Shown: positions 23,393 to 32,364 of the stretch, piece after piece | Layout: every line of letters begins with the position of its first letter | Numbering within the stretch: the stretch's first letter is position 1 | Source: Pseudoroseomonas cervicalis | GTDB lineage: Bacteria > Pseudomonadota > Alphaproteobacteria > Acetobacterales > Acetobacteraceae | Reading direction: 5' to 3' | Length of the DNA: 64,000 nucleotides | Assembly (NCBI RefSeq): GCF_030818485.1 | Contig: NZ_JAUTAJ010000004.1 | Coordinates: forward strand, 1,157,001-1,221,000 | Position numbers and translations under genes: made by a program | The notes under the pieces: model-generated | Databases searched by the model: none | What the model saw: the letters and a program-made list of their open reading frames with translations, nothing else | Told to the model about the DNA's origin: nothing

Positions 23393-24010
23393 ATGGTGGT
23401 GGATTGGGAGGTGCGGCCGGGCCAGGGCATCGGGCCCCTGCGCTTCGGCATGGATCGCGAGGCGGTGGCCTCGCTCGGGGCGGCGCTGGGCCCGGTCACC
23501 GATGAGCGCGAGCTGGGCGAGGGCGCGGAGGATGTCGAGGCGATGCTGCAGCCCTTCGGGCAGTGGGTCACCGCCGAGGATATCGCCCAGCTCAAGGCCG
23601 CCATGGCCGAGGTGGCCGGGCAGCAGCAGGGCCTGATGCAGCAATCCCGCCGCAACGGAATGCTGCTGACCTTCCAGGATGGCGCGCTGGCCGAGATCAT
23701 CGCCCCCTGCGACGGGCCGGAGATCACCATCGCGGGCTTGCGCGTCTTCACCGATGAAAGGCTGGCGGTGGTCGCCGCCCTGTCGCGCGCCGCCGGCGAC
23801 GCGCCGCTGACCGATGGCGAGAGCATCGCCTATCGCCGCGCCCCGCTCTGGCTGCATCTCTTCGCCCTGGGCGCGCCGGGCTTCGCACCGCATCCCGACC
23901 GCCAATCGGCGCGCGAGGTGTCGCTGCAGCTGCGCGCCGGCCCGTTGCGCGGCACGGCCGAGATCGATTGGGCGCGCTTCCGCCCCCTGCCCCTGCCCGG
24001 GGCGGCGTGA
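23393..24010 (+). CDS. Hypothetical protein, 205 residues
   Basis: The product starts MVVDWEVRPGQGIGPLRFGM. That opening pattern (a PGxGIGPxxFGM turn followed by a helix) is shared by several uncharacterised bacterial proteins. No signal peptide or membrane helix is present, and no catalytic motif is recognised. Start ATG 23393 is preceded by AGGGAG at a good distance, which fixes the start; the frame is open far upstream but antisense to the exonuclease there. It is divergent from the exonuclease gene and convergent with the peptidase gene. Confidence 0.65.
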   Translation: MVVDWEVRPGQGIGPLRFGMDREAVASLGAALGPVTDERELGEGAEDVEAMLQPFGQWVTAEDIAQLKAAMAEVAGQQQGLMQQSRRNGMLLTFQDGALAEIIAPCDGPEITIAGLRVFTDERLAVVAALSRAAGDAPLTDGESIAYRRAPLWLHLFALGAPGFAPHPDRQSAREVSLQLRAGPLRGTAEIDWARFRPLPLPGAA

Positions 24011-24047
24011 CCGCGGCGGGCGCCCGGGCCGGCCGCGGCCGGCACGG

Positions 24048-24779
24048 CTACAGCCAGTCGGGTGCCGGCATGCGGCGATAGGCGTCGCGCAGCGCGGTGG
24101 ACCAATCCTCCCGCAGGGCGCGGAAATAGGGATCCTCCTCGGTGATGCGGCGCTGCAGCCGGATCTGCTGCGTGCCCGCCTCATAGACCAGCAGGTCCAG
24201 CGGCAGGCCGACGGTGAGGTTGGAGCGCAGCGTGCTGTCCATGCTGACCAGGGTCAGCTTCACCCCATCCTCCAGGCTGGTCTGGTGGGTCAGCGCGCGG
24301 TCGAGGATCGGCTTGCCGTATTTGTGCTCGCCGATCTGCAGGAAGGGCGTGTCGGGCGTCGCCTCGATGAAATTGCCGGCGGCATAGACCAGATAGAGAC
24401 GCTGCGGCCCGCCGGCGATCTCGCCCCCCAGCATGATGGAGACGTCGAAGCCCACCCCTTGCGCCTTCAGCATCGCGCCATCCATCTCATAGACGGCGCG
24501 GATGGCGGCGCCCACCAGCTGGGCGGCGCGGAACATGCTGGGCACGGTCAGCAGCGTGTGCCGCTCGCCATCCAGCATCAGCCCCTCGCCCAGCCGGTTC
24601 CACACCGCCTGGGTGATGGCCAGGTTGCCGGCGGCCAGCATGCAGAGCATGCGCTCCCCCGGCGCGATCGCCGTGTACATCTTCGAGAAGACCGAGATGT
24701 TGTCGACGCCCGCATTGGTGCGGGTGTCGGAGAGCATGACCAGCCCCTGCTCCAGCCAGAGCCCGACGCAATAGGTCAT
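24048..24779 (-). CDS. Proteasome-type N-terminal-nucleophile peptidase
   Basis: A 243-residue protein with the proteasome beta-subunit (Ntn-hydrolase) fold. After Met1 removal the N-terminus is TYCVGLWLEQGLVMLSDTRT. Thr2 can act as the nucleophile, with Asp18 (SDTR) and Lys33 (FSKMYTA) at the positions of the classical Thr1/Asp17/Lys33 set. It belongs to a bacterial group distinct from HslV and from actinobacterial 20S subunits. The start overlaps the alpha-E gene stop as ATGA, completing a three-gene coupled operon with the alpha-E and ATP-grasp proteins. The operon is thought to make or process a small peptide or amide; the target is unknown. Confidence 0.85.
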   Translation of the reverse strand: MTYCVGLWLEQGLVMLSDTRTNAGVDNISVFSKMYTAIAPGERMLCMLAAGNLAITQAVWNRLGEGLMLDGERHTLLTVPSMFRAAQLVGAAIRAVYEMDGAMLKAQGVGFDVSIMLGGEIAGGPQRLYLVYAAGNFIEATPDTPFLQIGEHKYGKPILDRALTHQTSLEDGVKLTLVSMDSTLRSNLTVGLPLDLLVYEAGTQQIRLQRRITEEDPYFRALREDWSTALRDAYRRMPAPDWL

Positions 24780-25726
24780 GTCTGCCGGCCATTCAGGTAG
24801 AGCCGGCCGATCTCCTGCCCCAGCAGCACATTCTGGTCGATGATGCCGGTGAGGAAGCCGTGCAGCCCGCCCTCCAGGATGGCGTCGATGCGGCCATAGC
24901 GCAGCCGGGCATGCAGCCCGCCGGCCAGGCGGTGGCATTCGCCGCGCGCCCCGTCATTGGCGATGGCGATCTGCTCCAGCGTCTGCTCCACCCGGCGGTA
25001 GCAGGCGAGCAGCGAGCGCGGCAGCTCCGGCCGCAGGATCAGCAGCTCCGCCACATGCGCCGGGCTGAGCCGCGCGTGATAGACATGCTGATAGGCGCGC
25101 AGCGCCGAGACCGAGCGCAGCACCGCCTGCCATTGCGCGTAATTCGCCGCATCCTCCGTCGCATCGCTGGCGAAGGCGGCGTGGCGCACATCGAGCAGCC
25201 GCGCGGTGTTGTCGGCGCGCTCCAGCATGGTGCCGAGATGGCAGAAGCGCCAGGCATCGTCGCGCAGCATGGTGTCGGCGGCGGCGCCGTTGAACAGCAG
25301 GGTGCGGCTGCGCACCCAGTCGAGGAAGCCGGGCAGCCGGTCGCCCTTGATGGCGCTGGAATCGAGGCGGCGGAACTCGATCCAGGTGTCGTTGATCGCC
25401 TCCCACATATCGACGGTCAGCGCGGTGCGCACGGTGCGGGCATTGCGCCGCGCCGCCTCGACACAGGCGGCGATGCCGGCCGGGTTCTCCGGGTCCAGCG
25501 CCAGCCAGGCCACGGCGGCATCCTGCGAATGCACGGGGTGGCGCTGGCGGAAGGTCGGCTCACAGCCGGTCGCGATCATCAGGGCGCGCCATTCCTCATC
25601 GGCGGCGCTGAGCGGATTGGCCAGCAGCGCCATGCGCAGCGTGGCGGCCAGGCCGCGCGCGACATTGCCGGCGCGCTCGGAATAGCGGCCGAGCCAGAAC
25701 AGGCAGTCGGCGGTCCGGGACAGCAT
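24776..25726 (-). CDS. Alpha-E domain-containing protein
   Basis: A 316-residue, all-helical alpha-E protein (DUF403). The N-terminal hallmark is MLSRTADCLFWLGRYSERA, followed by repeated helical blocks such as CHLGTMLERADNTARLLDVR and the C-terminal FLTGIIDQNVLLGQEIGRLY. Alpha-E proteins regularly accompany circularly permuted ATP-grasp ligases, as here, with only a four-base gap to the ATP-grasp stop. The downstream peptidase overlaps by ATGA. The family probably assists the ligase reaction; no catalytic residue is known. ATG 25726 matches the invariant MLSR start. Confidence 0.9.
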   Translation of the reverse strand: MLSRTADCLFWLGRYSERAGNVARGLAATLRMALLANPLSAADEEWRALMIATGCEPTFRQRHPVHSQDAAVAWLALDPENPAGIAACVEAARRNARTVRTALTVDMWEAINDTWIEFRRLDSSAIKGDRLPGFLDWVRSRTLLFNGAAADTMLRDDAWRFCHLGTMLERADNTARLLDVRHAAFASDATEDAANYAQWQAVLRSVSALRAYQHVYHARLSPAHVAELLILRPELPRSLLACYRRVEQTLEQIAIANDGARGECHRLAGGLHARLRYGRIDAILEGGLHGFLTGIIDQNVLLGQEIGRLYLNGRQT

Positions 25727-25730
25727 TCTC

Positions 25731-27311
25731 TCAGATCTCCCCGGCGGTGGCGTCGTTGGCGGCCATCGGCGGCGGGACGCTGCCCTGGCTCTGGCCCTGC
25801 GCCGGGCCCTCGGCCCGGCCTTCGCCACCACCCTGCGCCTGGCTCTGCGTCTGGCCCTGTGCCTGATCCTGGGGCCGGTTGGCGGGCGCGTCGTCCAGCA
25901 CCCAGGTGTCCTTGGTGCCGCCGCCCTGGCTGGAATTGACCACCAGCGAGCCCTCGCGCAGCGCGACGCGGGTCAGCCCGCCCGGCACCATGCGCACGCT
26001 GCGGCCGAACAGCACGAAGGGGCGCAGGTCGACATGGCGCGGCGCGATGCCACCATCGCCCAGCGTCGGCACAGTGGAAAGTGCGAGCGTCGGCTGCGCG
26101 ATGTAGTCGCCCGGCCGCGCGGTGATGCGGGCGGCGAAATCGGCGCGCTGCTCCTCCGTCGCATGCGGGCCCACCAGCATGCCATAGCCGCCGGAGCCGC
26201 GCGCCAGCTTCACCACCAGCTTGTCGAGATTGGCCAGCACATAGTCGCGGTCGGCCTCACGCTCGCACATGAAGGTGGGCACGTTGGAGAGGATCGGCTC
26301 CTCGCCCAGATAGAAGCGCACCATCTCGGGCACGAAGGGGTAGATCGCCTTGTCATCGGCGATGCCGGCGCCCGGCGCATTGGCCAGCGCCACATTGCCG
26401 GCCTTGTAGGCCGCCATCAGCCCGGGCACGCCGAGCGCGCTGTCGGGGCGGAAGGCCTCGGGGTCGAGGAAATCATCGTCGATGCGGCGATAGATGACAT
26501 CGACGCGCTGGGCGCCCGCCGTGGTGCGCATATAGACCACGCGGTCGCGCACGAAGAGGTCGGCGCCCTCCACCAGCTCGACGCCCATCTCATCGGCCAG
26601 GAAGGAATGCTCGTAATAGGCGCTGTTGTAGGGGCCCGGGGTCAGCACCACCACCTTGGGCTCCGGCCCGCTGCCGGCGGGGGCGATGCTCTTCAGCGTC
26701 TCCAGCAGCTCCTCCGGATAGTGGCTGACCGGCGCGATGCGATGGCGGGTGAACAGCTCGGGGAAGAGGCGCAGCATCGCCTCCCGATTCTCCAGCATGT
26801 AGGAGACGCCGGAGGGCGTGCGGCAATTGTCCTCCAGCACGTAGAACTCGTCCGGCCCGGTGCGCACCAGGTCGATGCCGGAGATCACCGTGTAGACCCC
26901 ACCCGGCGGGGTGAAGCCCTCCATCTGCTTCAGATAGCCCTCATTCTCCAGCACCAGCTCGGCCGGCACGCGCCCGGCCTTGATGATCTCCTTCGGGCCA
27001 TAGACATCGGCCAGGAAGGCGTTCAGTGCCCGCACCCGCTGCTCCAGCCCGCGCGAGAGCCGCTCCCATTCCTCGCGCGAGAGGATGCGGGGGATGACGT
27101 CGAAGGGGATCAGCCGCTCGGGGTCGCCGCCCTCGGTGTAGACGGCGAAGGTGACGCCGATGCGGCGGAACAGCACCTCGGCCTCGCGGCGTTTCTGGTC
27201 CAGGGCCTCCAGGCCCGTGGCATCCAGGAAGCGGGCCATTTCGGCATAGGGCGGGCGGATGTCGCCATCGGCGTTCATCTCGTCGAAGGCGGAGGCTGGG
27301 CGTTCGGCCAC
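25731..27311 (-). CDS. Circularly permuted ATP-grasp (type 2) protein
   Basis: A 526-residue ligase-like protein of the DUF404/DUF407 group. Family blocks include FDVIPRILSREEWERLSRGL, ENEGYLKQMEGFTPPGGVYT (in part), LEDNCRTPSGVSYMLENRE, LTPGPYNSAYYEHSFLADEMG (in part), and VVNSSQGGGTKDTWVL near the C-terminus. ATP-grasp enzymes join a carboxylate to an amine with ATP; here the products are probably peptides or amides. The last ~55 residues are an unusual Gln/Gly/Ala tail. The start is GTG 27311; ATG 27278 is an alternative. It heads the operon with the alpha-E and proteasome-type genes. Confidence 0.9.
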   Translation of the reverse strand: MAERPASAFDEMNADGDIRPPYAEMARFLDATGLEALDQKRREAEVLFRRIGVTFAVYTEGGDPERLIPFDVIPRILSREEWERLSRGLEQRVRALNAFLADVYGPKEIIKAGRVPAELVLENEGYLKQMEGFTPPGGVYTVISGIDLVRTGPDEFYVLEDNCRTPSGVSYMLENREAMLRLFPELFTRHRIAPVSHYPEELLETLKSIAPAGSGPEPKVVVLTPGPYNSAYYEHSFLADEMGVELVEGADLFVRDRVVYMRTTAGAQRVDVIYRRIDDDFLDPEAFRPDSALGVPGLMAAYKAGNVALANAPGAGIADDKAIYPFVPEMVRFYLGEEPILSNVPTFMCEREADRDYVLANLDKLVVKLARGSGGYGMLVGPHATEEQRADFAARITARPGDYIAQPTLALSTVPTLGDGGIAPRHVDLRPFVLFGRSVRMVPGGLTRVALREGSLVVNSSQGGGTKDTWVLDDAPANRPQDQAQGQTQSQAQGGGEGRAEGPAQGQSQGSVPPPMAANDATAGEI

Positions 27312-27626
27312 GTTGTTCCGGCGTCCTCAAGAATTGCGCTTCGTGCCGGTCGGCGCGGTGGGTCCTGGTCCCGCAAGCGCCGGGCCGGACCGGCACGGAT
27401 CGAGTTGAGCAAGCGGAACGGCGCAGGTGCAAGCCGCGTTTCCAGACTTCGTCACGCTTGCGGCGCCTGGCCAGCATGGTTGTGCCCAAGCCGGCGGCAA
27501 TGCTGCCCGTCCGCCGGGCGATCCGGGCCGCGACCGCGCCGGAGGGACTCGGGCCGGGCCCGATCGCGCTTGACCCAGGCGCGCGCGGCGGCCGAGGCTC
27601 GGCCCACCCAGCCAGGGAGCGACCGG
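27312..27626. other. Divergent intergenic region, no gene seen
   Basis: 315 bases between the ATP-grasp gene (leftward) and the DUF1194 gene (rightward). It must hold both promoters. No convincing coding frame, RNA gene or strong hairpin is seen. AGGGAG at 27614-27619 is the ribosome-binding site of the rightward gene. Confidence 0.5.
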
Positions 27627-28337
27627 ATGCGACGCCGCCCTCTCCTCGCCTTGCCCGCCCTGCTGCTGCCAGCCGCCCCGCCGTTGCGCGCACCACCGCT
27701 GCCCGCCCGGGCGCAGCCGGCCTCGGCCGGGGCCGCGCCGGTCGATGTGGCGCTGGTGCTGGCCGTCGACGCCTCGGGCAGCATCGGCGAGGCGGAATTC
27801 CGCCTGCAGCGCGAGGGCTGCGCCGAGGCGGTGGCCCACCCGGCCGTGCTGGCCGCCATCCGCGGCGGGCCGCTCGGGCGGGTCGCCATCGCCATGGTCG
27901 AATGGGGCGCGCCGGGCGGGGCAGAGACGGTGCTGGGCTGGCACGCCGTGTCGGACGCGGCCTCGGCCGCGATCCTGGCGGAGGCGCTGCTGGCGGCGCC
28001 GCGCTCACGCCAGAGCTGGAACGCCATCGGCGATGCCATTGACCATGCGGCGGCGCTGCTCGAGGCCTGCCCGCATGAGGCGACGCGGCGGGTCATCGAC
28101 CTGTCCGGCGACGGGCCGGATCTGCGTGGGCTGCGCCCGGCGGCGGCGGCGCGCGACGCGGCCCTGGCGGCGGGCATCACCATCAACGCCCTGGCCATCC
28201 TGACCGGCCGCGCGGGCCTGGTGGAGCATTACCGGGACCAGGTCATCACCGGCCCCGGCGCCTTCGTGCAACCCGCGGAGGGGCGCGAGGATTTCGCCCG
28301 GGCGCTGCGCGCGAAGCTGGTGCGGGAGATCGCCTGA
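27627..28337 (+). CDS. DUF1194 von Willebrand-A-like secreted protein
   Basis: A 236-residue protein with a Sec-type signal (MRRRPLLALPALLLPAAPPL through ARAQPASA). The mature part is a VWA-like fold: VDASGSIGEAEF provides the DxSxS metal-site motif, RVIDLSGDGPD a second acidic site, and GITINALAILTG the typical central strand. This matches DUF1194. Such domains bind partner proteins through a divalent metal in the periplasm. The function of the family is not established. The start is fixed by AGGGAG eight bases upstream. It is a single gene; a short inverted repeat follows. Confidence 0.8.
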   Translation: MRRRPLLALPALLLPAAPPLRAPPLPARAQPASAGAAPVDVALVLAVDASGSIGEAEFRLQREGCAEAVAHPAVLAAIRGGPLGRVAIAMVEWGAPGGAETVLGWHAVSDAASAAILAEALLAAPRSRQSWNAIGDAIDHAAALLEACPHEATRRVIDLSGDGPDLRGLRPAAAARDAALAAGITINALAILTGRAGLVEHYRDQVITGPGAFVQPAEGREDFARALRAKLVREIA

Positions 28338-28352
28338 GCAAAGGTTTCATCA

Positions 28353-28370
28353 ACTCATCTTTATATGAGT
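28353..28370. repeat. Short inverted repeat in an AT-rich patch
   Basis: ACTCAT-N6-ATGAGT in an AT-rich stretch between the DUF1194 stop and the transglycosylase gene. It may be an operator or part of the promoter of the downstream gene; there is no T-run, so it is not a clear terminator. Confidence 0.3.
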
Positions 28371-28442
28371 ATGAACCAGAAGGTTGTGGCTCGCGGCGAG
28401 TTTTGCTTTGCACCCCCGGTTCCCTGTGATAGCGGGATTGTC

Positions 28443-29177
28443 ATGACGTCCGCGATCCGCCGGCTGGTGCCCCCGCACCGGCCCCGCTCCGCGGCGTTCC
28501 CGGGCCTTTCCTTGGCCCGGAGCGCCTTCTCGCCTCGGCACAGAGGCATCACGCAGCGCCCCCGCAAGGTGCCACCAAGAGGGTGGAGGGGGTTCATCCT
28601 GGGGGCCGTGCTGCTTGCGGTCCCCGTCCTGTCCACCAGCCCGGCCGAGGCCGCCGGGCCACGCAATGCCTGCCTGGAAGCAGTTCGCGCCGCCGAACTG
28701 CGTCACGACCTGCCCGATGGGCTGCTGGTGGCGATCGCCCTGGCCGAGTCCGGCCTGCACGCGCACGCCCTCAACATCGGCGGCCGGTCCTACTACCCGG
28801 AGAGCCGGGCCGAGGCGCGCCGCCTCCTGGTGAACGCCCCTGCCCGGTCTTCGGTCATGGCCGGCTGTGTTCAAGTGAATGCGCGCGTGCATGCCCGCAA
28901 CGGCGCCGACTGGCCGCTGGATGCCGATCGCGCGGCCGACTGGGCCGCCCGCTATCTGCGCCAGCACTACAACACCACCGGCAACTGGGCCGCGGCGCTG
29001 CGCCGCTGGAATGGCGGCGGCCATGCGCAGCAGCTGGTCTGCCGGGTGGATGCCAAGCTGCAGGTGGTCAATCCGGGCAGCGGCGCGCTGGGCAACCCGT
29101 CCTGCGGCCGCGGCCAGATCGCCCGCGTCCGCCGCGACGGCGCGGCGCTGCTGGAGCTGGCCGAAGCCGGCAACTGA
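28443..29177 (+). CDS. Lytic transglycosylase, SLT-domain
   Basis: A protein of about 244 residues with a long positively charged leader (MTSAIRRLVPPHRPR onward), a hydrophobic signal segment GFILGAVLLAVPVLSTSPAEA, and a goose-lysozyme-like SLT domain. The catalytic Glu lies in LVAIALAESGLHAHALN. The family GxMQ-type motif appears as VMAGCVQVNARVH, and YNTTGNWAAALRRWNGGG closes the groove. Lytic transglycosylases cut the MurNAc-GlcNAc bond in peptidoglycan in the periplasm. The start is uncertain: ATG 28365 is also in frame, and neither has a strong ribosome-binding site. A strong terminator follows. Confidence 0.82.
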   Translation: MTSAIRRLVPPHRPRSAAFPGLSLARSAFSPRHRGITQRPRKVPPRGWRGFILGAVLLAVPVLSTSPAEAAGPRNACLEAVRAAELRHDLPDGLLVAIALAESGLHAHALNIGGRSYYPESRAEARRLLVNAPARSSVMAGCVQVNARVHARNGADWPLDADRAADWAARYLRQHYNTTGNWAAALRRWNGGGHAQQLVCRVDAKLQVVNPGSGALGNPSCGRGQIARVRRDGAALLELAEAGN

Positions 29178-29182
29178 GCGTG

Positions 29183-29206
29183 GGCGGCACCCGGGCGGGT
29201 GCCGCC
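29183..29206. other. Strong stem-loop after the transglycosylase gene
   Basis: Ten-base stem GGCGGCACCC/GGGTGCCGCC with a four-base loop, a few bases beyond the stop. No T-run follows; a second hairpin with a T-run comes next. Confidence 0.5.
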
Positions 29207-29224
29207 GGCAAGGGACGGACGTCG

Positions 29225-29253
29225 CCTCCCGGCCGCAGGGCCGGGAGGTTTTT
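29225..29253 (+). terminator. Rho-independent terminator after the transglycosylase gene
   Basis: Stem CCTCCCGGCC/GGCCGGGAGG with a four-base loop, followed by TTTTT. Confidence 0.9.
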
Positions 29254-29269
29254 CGTGGTCCTGCCGCCC

Positions 29270-30619
29270 TCAGGCGGCCAGGTAGAACTTCACCACCGAG
29301 GCGGCGGCCAGCACCCAGACGGCGCCGCTGACCGCCCGCGCCTTGCCCGCCATCAGCTGGATCGCCGCATAGCTGATGAAGCCGAGCCCGATGCCGGTCG
29401 AGATCGAGAAGGTCAGCGGCATGGCCAGCGCGGTGATGATCGCCGGCAGGTAGTCGGCCGGCTCCTCCCAATGCAGCTCGCGCAGGCTCTGCGCCATCAG
29501 GCAGGCCACCAGCACCAGGGCCGGCGCCGTGGCGAAGGCCGGGATCGAGGTCGCCAGCGGCGCCAGGAACAGCGCCAGCAGGAACAGCACCGCGACGGTG
29601 ATGGCGGTCAGCCCCGTGCGGCCGCCCGCCTGCACCCCGGCGGCGCTCTCGATATAGGAGACGGTGGTCGAGGTGCCGAGCACGGCGCCGATCATCGAGC
29701 CGCCCGAATCCGCCATCAGCGCCCGGCCCAGATGCGGCACGGTGCCGTCCTTGCGCATCAGCCCGGCGCGGTGGGTGGTGGCGATCAGCGTGCCGGTGTT
29801 GTCCAGCAGGTCGACCAGGAAGAAGGTGAAGACGATCACCAGCAGGCCGAGGCCGAGCGCGCCGGCCAGATCCATCTGCAGGAAGGTCGGCGCCAGCGAG
29901 GGCGGCAGCGAGACGATGCCGTGGAACTGCGTCAGGCCGAAGGGCACGCCGAGCGCGGCGGTGGCCAGGATGCCGATGACGATGGCGCCCGTCACGCCGC
30001 GCGCCAGCAGCCCCGCCGTCAGCAGGAAGCCGAAGCAGGAGAGCAGCGTCGCCGGATTGCGGAAGGAGCCGAGGGTGACCAGCGTCACCGGATGGTCGAC
30101 CACCAGCCCCATGCCCTGCAGCCCGATCAGCAGCAGGAAGAAGCCGATGCCGGCGGCGATGCCGAGCTTCAGCGACAGCGGGATGGCGTTGATCAGCCAT
30201 TCGCGCAGCCCGCTCAGCGACACCACCAGGAAGAGCAGGCCGGAGAGGAACACCGCGCCCAGCGCCACCTGCCAGGACACCCCCATGCCGGCGACGACCA
30301 CGAAGGCGAAGCGGGCGTTCAGCCCCATGCCCGGGGCGAGGGCCACCGGATAGTTGGCGAGCAGCCCCATCAGGGCCGAGCCGATGGCCGCCGCCAGGCA
30401 GGTGGCGACGAAGGCGGCGCCCTGGTCCATGCCGGCCTGCGCCATGATGCCCGGATTGACCACGATGATGTAGGCCATGGTGAGGAAGGTGGTGAGGCCG
30501 GCCAGGACCTCCTGCCGCGGCGTGGTGCCGCGCTCGGCCAGCTTGAAGAAACGATCCAAGGCGGCGTGCTCCGCGAATGCTGTGTTGCAGCAGGATACGG
30601 GGGCGCCGGGGGGCTTCAC
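29270..30619 (-). CDS. AzgA-type purine permease (NCS2 family)
   Basis: A membrane protein of about 449 residues with 12-14 helices, matching the adenine/guanine/hypoxanthine branch of NCS2 permeases. The hallmark FFKLAERGTTPRQEVLAGLT (in part) is followed by FLTMAYIIVVNPGIMAQAGM, APGMGLNARFAFVVV in the substrate repeat, FTFFLVDLLDNTGTLIA, and SYIESAAGVQAGGRTGLTA. It imports purine bases by proton symport. GTG 30619 has AGGGAGAG upstream and was chosen; TTG 30559 (DRFFKLAERG) is an alternative closer to the family N-terminus. No purine riboswitch is recognisable upstream. Confidence 0.9.
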   Translation of the reverse strand: MKPPGAPVSCCNTAFAEHAALDRFFKLAERGTTPRQEVLAGLTTFLTMAYIIVVNPGIMAQAGMDQGAAFVATCLAAAIGSALMGLLANYPVALAPGMGLNARFAFVVVAGMGVSWQVALGAVFLSGLLFLVVSLSGLREWLINAIPLSLKLGIAAGIGFFLLLIGLQGMGLVVDHPVTLVTLGSFRNPATLLSCFGFLLTAGLLARGVTGAIVIGILATAALGVPFGLTQFHGIVSLPPSLAPTFLQMDLAGALGLGLLVIVFTFFLVDLLDNTGTLIATTHRAGLMRKDGTVPHLGRALMADSGGSMIGAVLGTSTTVSYIESAAGVQAGGRTGLTAITVAVLFLLALFLAPLATSIPAFATAPALVLVACLMAQSLRELHWEEPADYLPAIITALAMPLTFSISTGIGLGFISYAAIQLMAGKARAVSGAVWVLAAASVVKFYLAA

Positions 30620-30781
30620 AATTCTCTCCCTGCGCAAGGCGTCTCCCCGTGCGGCGCGGACGGGTCTATGAAGACAGCCAAGCCGCGACGTGACGGCACA
30701 CGCCAGATCCGACAGGGACGCATCACCACCCGGCCTGGCGCCGGCCCCCGGGCCGCGCCGCGCCGCCGCAGGAGACAGTTC

Positions 30782-31621
30782 ATGGTTTCACGCCGCATGA
30801 TCGGCACCGCCGCCGGGCTCGCCTTGGCGATGGGCGCCAGCCTCTCGACCCCGGCGCTGGCGCAGGGGGCCAACGAGACGACCTTCGACCGCATCCGCCG
30901 CACCAAGAAGCTGCGCAGCGCGGCGGTGGTGGGCGGCGCGCCCTACTACCACAAGGATCTCGCCTCCGGTCAGTGGCGCGGCTTCTACATCGACCTGCTG
31001 AAGATGCTGGCCGAGGAGCTGGAAGCCGAGCTGGAGCTGACCGAGACCACCTGGGGCAATGCCGTCCTCGACCTGCAGTCGAACAAGATCGACATCTTCT
31101 TCGGCCTGAACCCGACGCCGCGCCGCGCCCTGGTGGTGGATTTCTCCGTCCCCTGCTTCAGCAACGCCTTCAGCTTCATCGCCAAGCGCGGCTATTCGCC
31201 CAGGAGCTGGGACGAGCTGAACGCGCCCGAGGTGAAGATCGCCGTCGACAGCGGCTCCTCGCAGGACCAGGTGGTGACGCGGCTTTGCCCCAAGGCGCAC
31301 ATCAGCCGCTTCAAGAGCGCCGACGAGGCGACGATGGCGGTGCAGTCCGGCCGCGCCGACGCGCAATGCCTGGTGCTGCTGCTGGCGCTGACGGCGGTGA
31401 AGCGCAACGCCAATATCGGCCATGTCGTGGTGCCGGCGCCGGTCTTCGCCACCACCTCCAATGCCGGCTTCCGGCGCGAGCCCGACAAGACCTGGCGCGA
31501 CTTCGTCAACACCTGGATCGACTTCAACAAGGGCCTCGGCGCCGTGCGCAGCGCCATCCTGCGCAACATGGAGCTGGTCGGCATCTCCGAGTCCGATTTC
31601 CCGCCGGGCGTGACGCTCTGA
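30782..31621 (+). CDS. Amino-acid ABC transporter substrate-binding protein
   Basis: A 279-residue periplasmic binding protein of the polar amino-acid (SBP_bac_3) family. A Sec signal (MVSRRMIGTAAGLALAMGAS, ending PALAQ) is followed by lobe 1 with RGFYIDLLKMLAEELEAELE and GNAVLDLQSNKIDIFFGLN, and lobe 2 with VAVPAP-like strands and VKIAVDSGSSQDQ. The ligand Arg/Asp contacts typical of amino-acid binders are partly present (TPRRALVVDFS). AGGAGA precedes the ATG. It opens a four-gene rightward operon with permease, ATPase and an enolase-superfamily enzyme, so the ligand may be a racemic or N-substituted amino acid, or a lactone-type acid. Confidence 0.9.
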   Translation: MVSRRMIGTAAGLALAMGASLSTPALAQGANETTFDRIRRTKKLRSAAVVGGAPYYHKDLASGQWRGFYIDLLKMLAEELEAELELTETTWGNAVLDLQSNKIDIFFGLNPTPRRALVVDFSVPCFSNAFSFIAKRGYSPRSWDELNAPEVKIAVDSGSSQDQVVTRLCPKAHISRFKSADEATMAVQSGRADAQCLVLLLALTAVKRNANIGHVVVPAPVFATTSNAGFRREPDKTWRDFVNTWIDFNKGLGAVRSAILRNMELVGISESDFPPGVTL

Positions 31622-31688
31622 CGCCGCCGCCGGGGCACGCCTGTGGCGCGCCCCGGCCCTGGCCCCCGCCCTCCGACGGGAAGATTGC

Positions 31689-32351
31689 ATGTACAATTGG
31701 GATTTCGCCGTCGTCTGGAGCTATCGCTGGCTCTTCGTCAACGGCCTCTGGGTGACGCTGGCCTTCACCGCCGCCATCGTGCTGCTCGGCCTCGCCATCG
31801 GCCTGTTCTCCGGCCTGCTGCGGCTGTCGCGCCTGGCGCCGCTGCGCTGGGTCTCCCAGGCCTATGTCGAGCTGTTCCGCTGCACGCCGATCCTGGTGCA
31901 GCTGGTCTGGTTCTACTACGCCCTGCCGATGCTGACCGGCATCCAGATGAGCGCGACGACCGCCGGCGTGCTGGCGCTCTCCCTCTATGGTGGCGCCTTC
32001 TATTCCGAGATCGTGCGCGGCGGCATCGCCTCCATCGAGGGCGGCCAGACCGAGGCGGCGCTGGCGCTCGGCATGACGCCGGCGCAGTCGATGCGCCGCA
32101 TCGTGCTGCCCCAGGCGCTGAAGCGCATGGTGCCGCCGCTGATGAACCAGTCGATCATCCAGCTGAAGAACACCTCGCTGGTCTCGGTGCTCGCCGTGCC
32201 CGACCTGCTCTACCAGGGCCAGGCGGCGGCGCATGACAGCTACCGGCCGCTCGAGATCTACACCGTGGTGGCCATCATCTATTTCGTCGTGCTGTTCCCG
32301 CTGACCCTGCTGGTCGGCCGGCTGGAGCGCCGCCTGGCGCGGTCCGACTGA
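31689..32351 (+). CDS. Amino-acid ABC transporter permease
   Basis: A 220-residue inner-membrane permease with five helices, of the HisM/GlnP type. The EAA loop that contacts the ATPase reads [20 protein letters not shown], and the early [20 protein letters not shown] is a family signature. The N-terminus [21 protein letters not shown] (in part) precedes the first helix. It forms homodimers (no second permease gene is present) and works with the neighbouring ATPase and binding protein. Confidence 0.93.
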   Translation: MYNWDFAVVWSYRWLFVNGLWVTLAFTAAIVLLGLAIGLFSGLLRLSRLAPLRWVSQAYVELFRCTPILVQLVWFYYALPMLTGIQMSATTAGVLALSLYGGAFYSEIVRGGIASIEGGQTEAALALGMTPAQSMRRIVLPQALKRMVPPLMNQSIIQLKNTSLVSVLAVPDLLYQGQAAAHDSYRPLEIYTVVAIIYFVVLFPLTLLVGRLERRLARSD

Positions 32352-32364
32352 GGAGGCGGAGACG

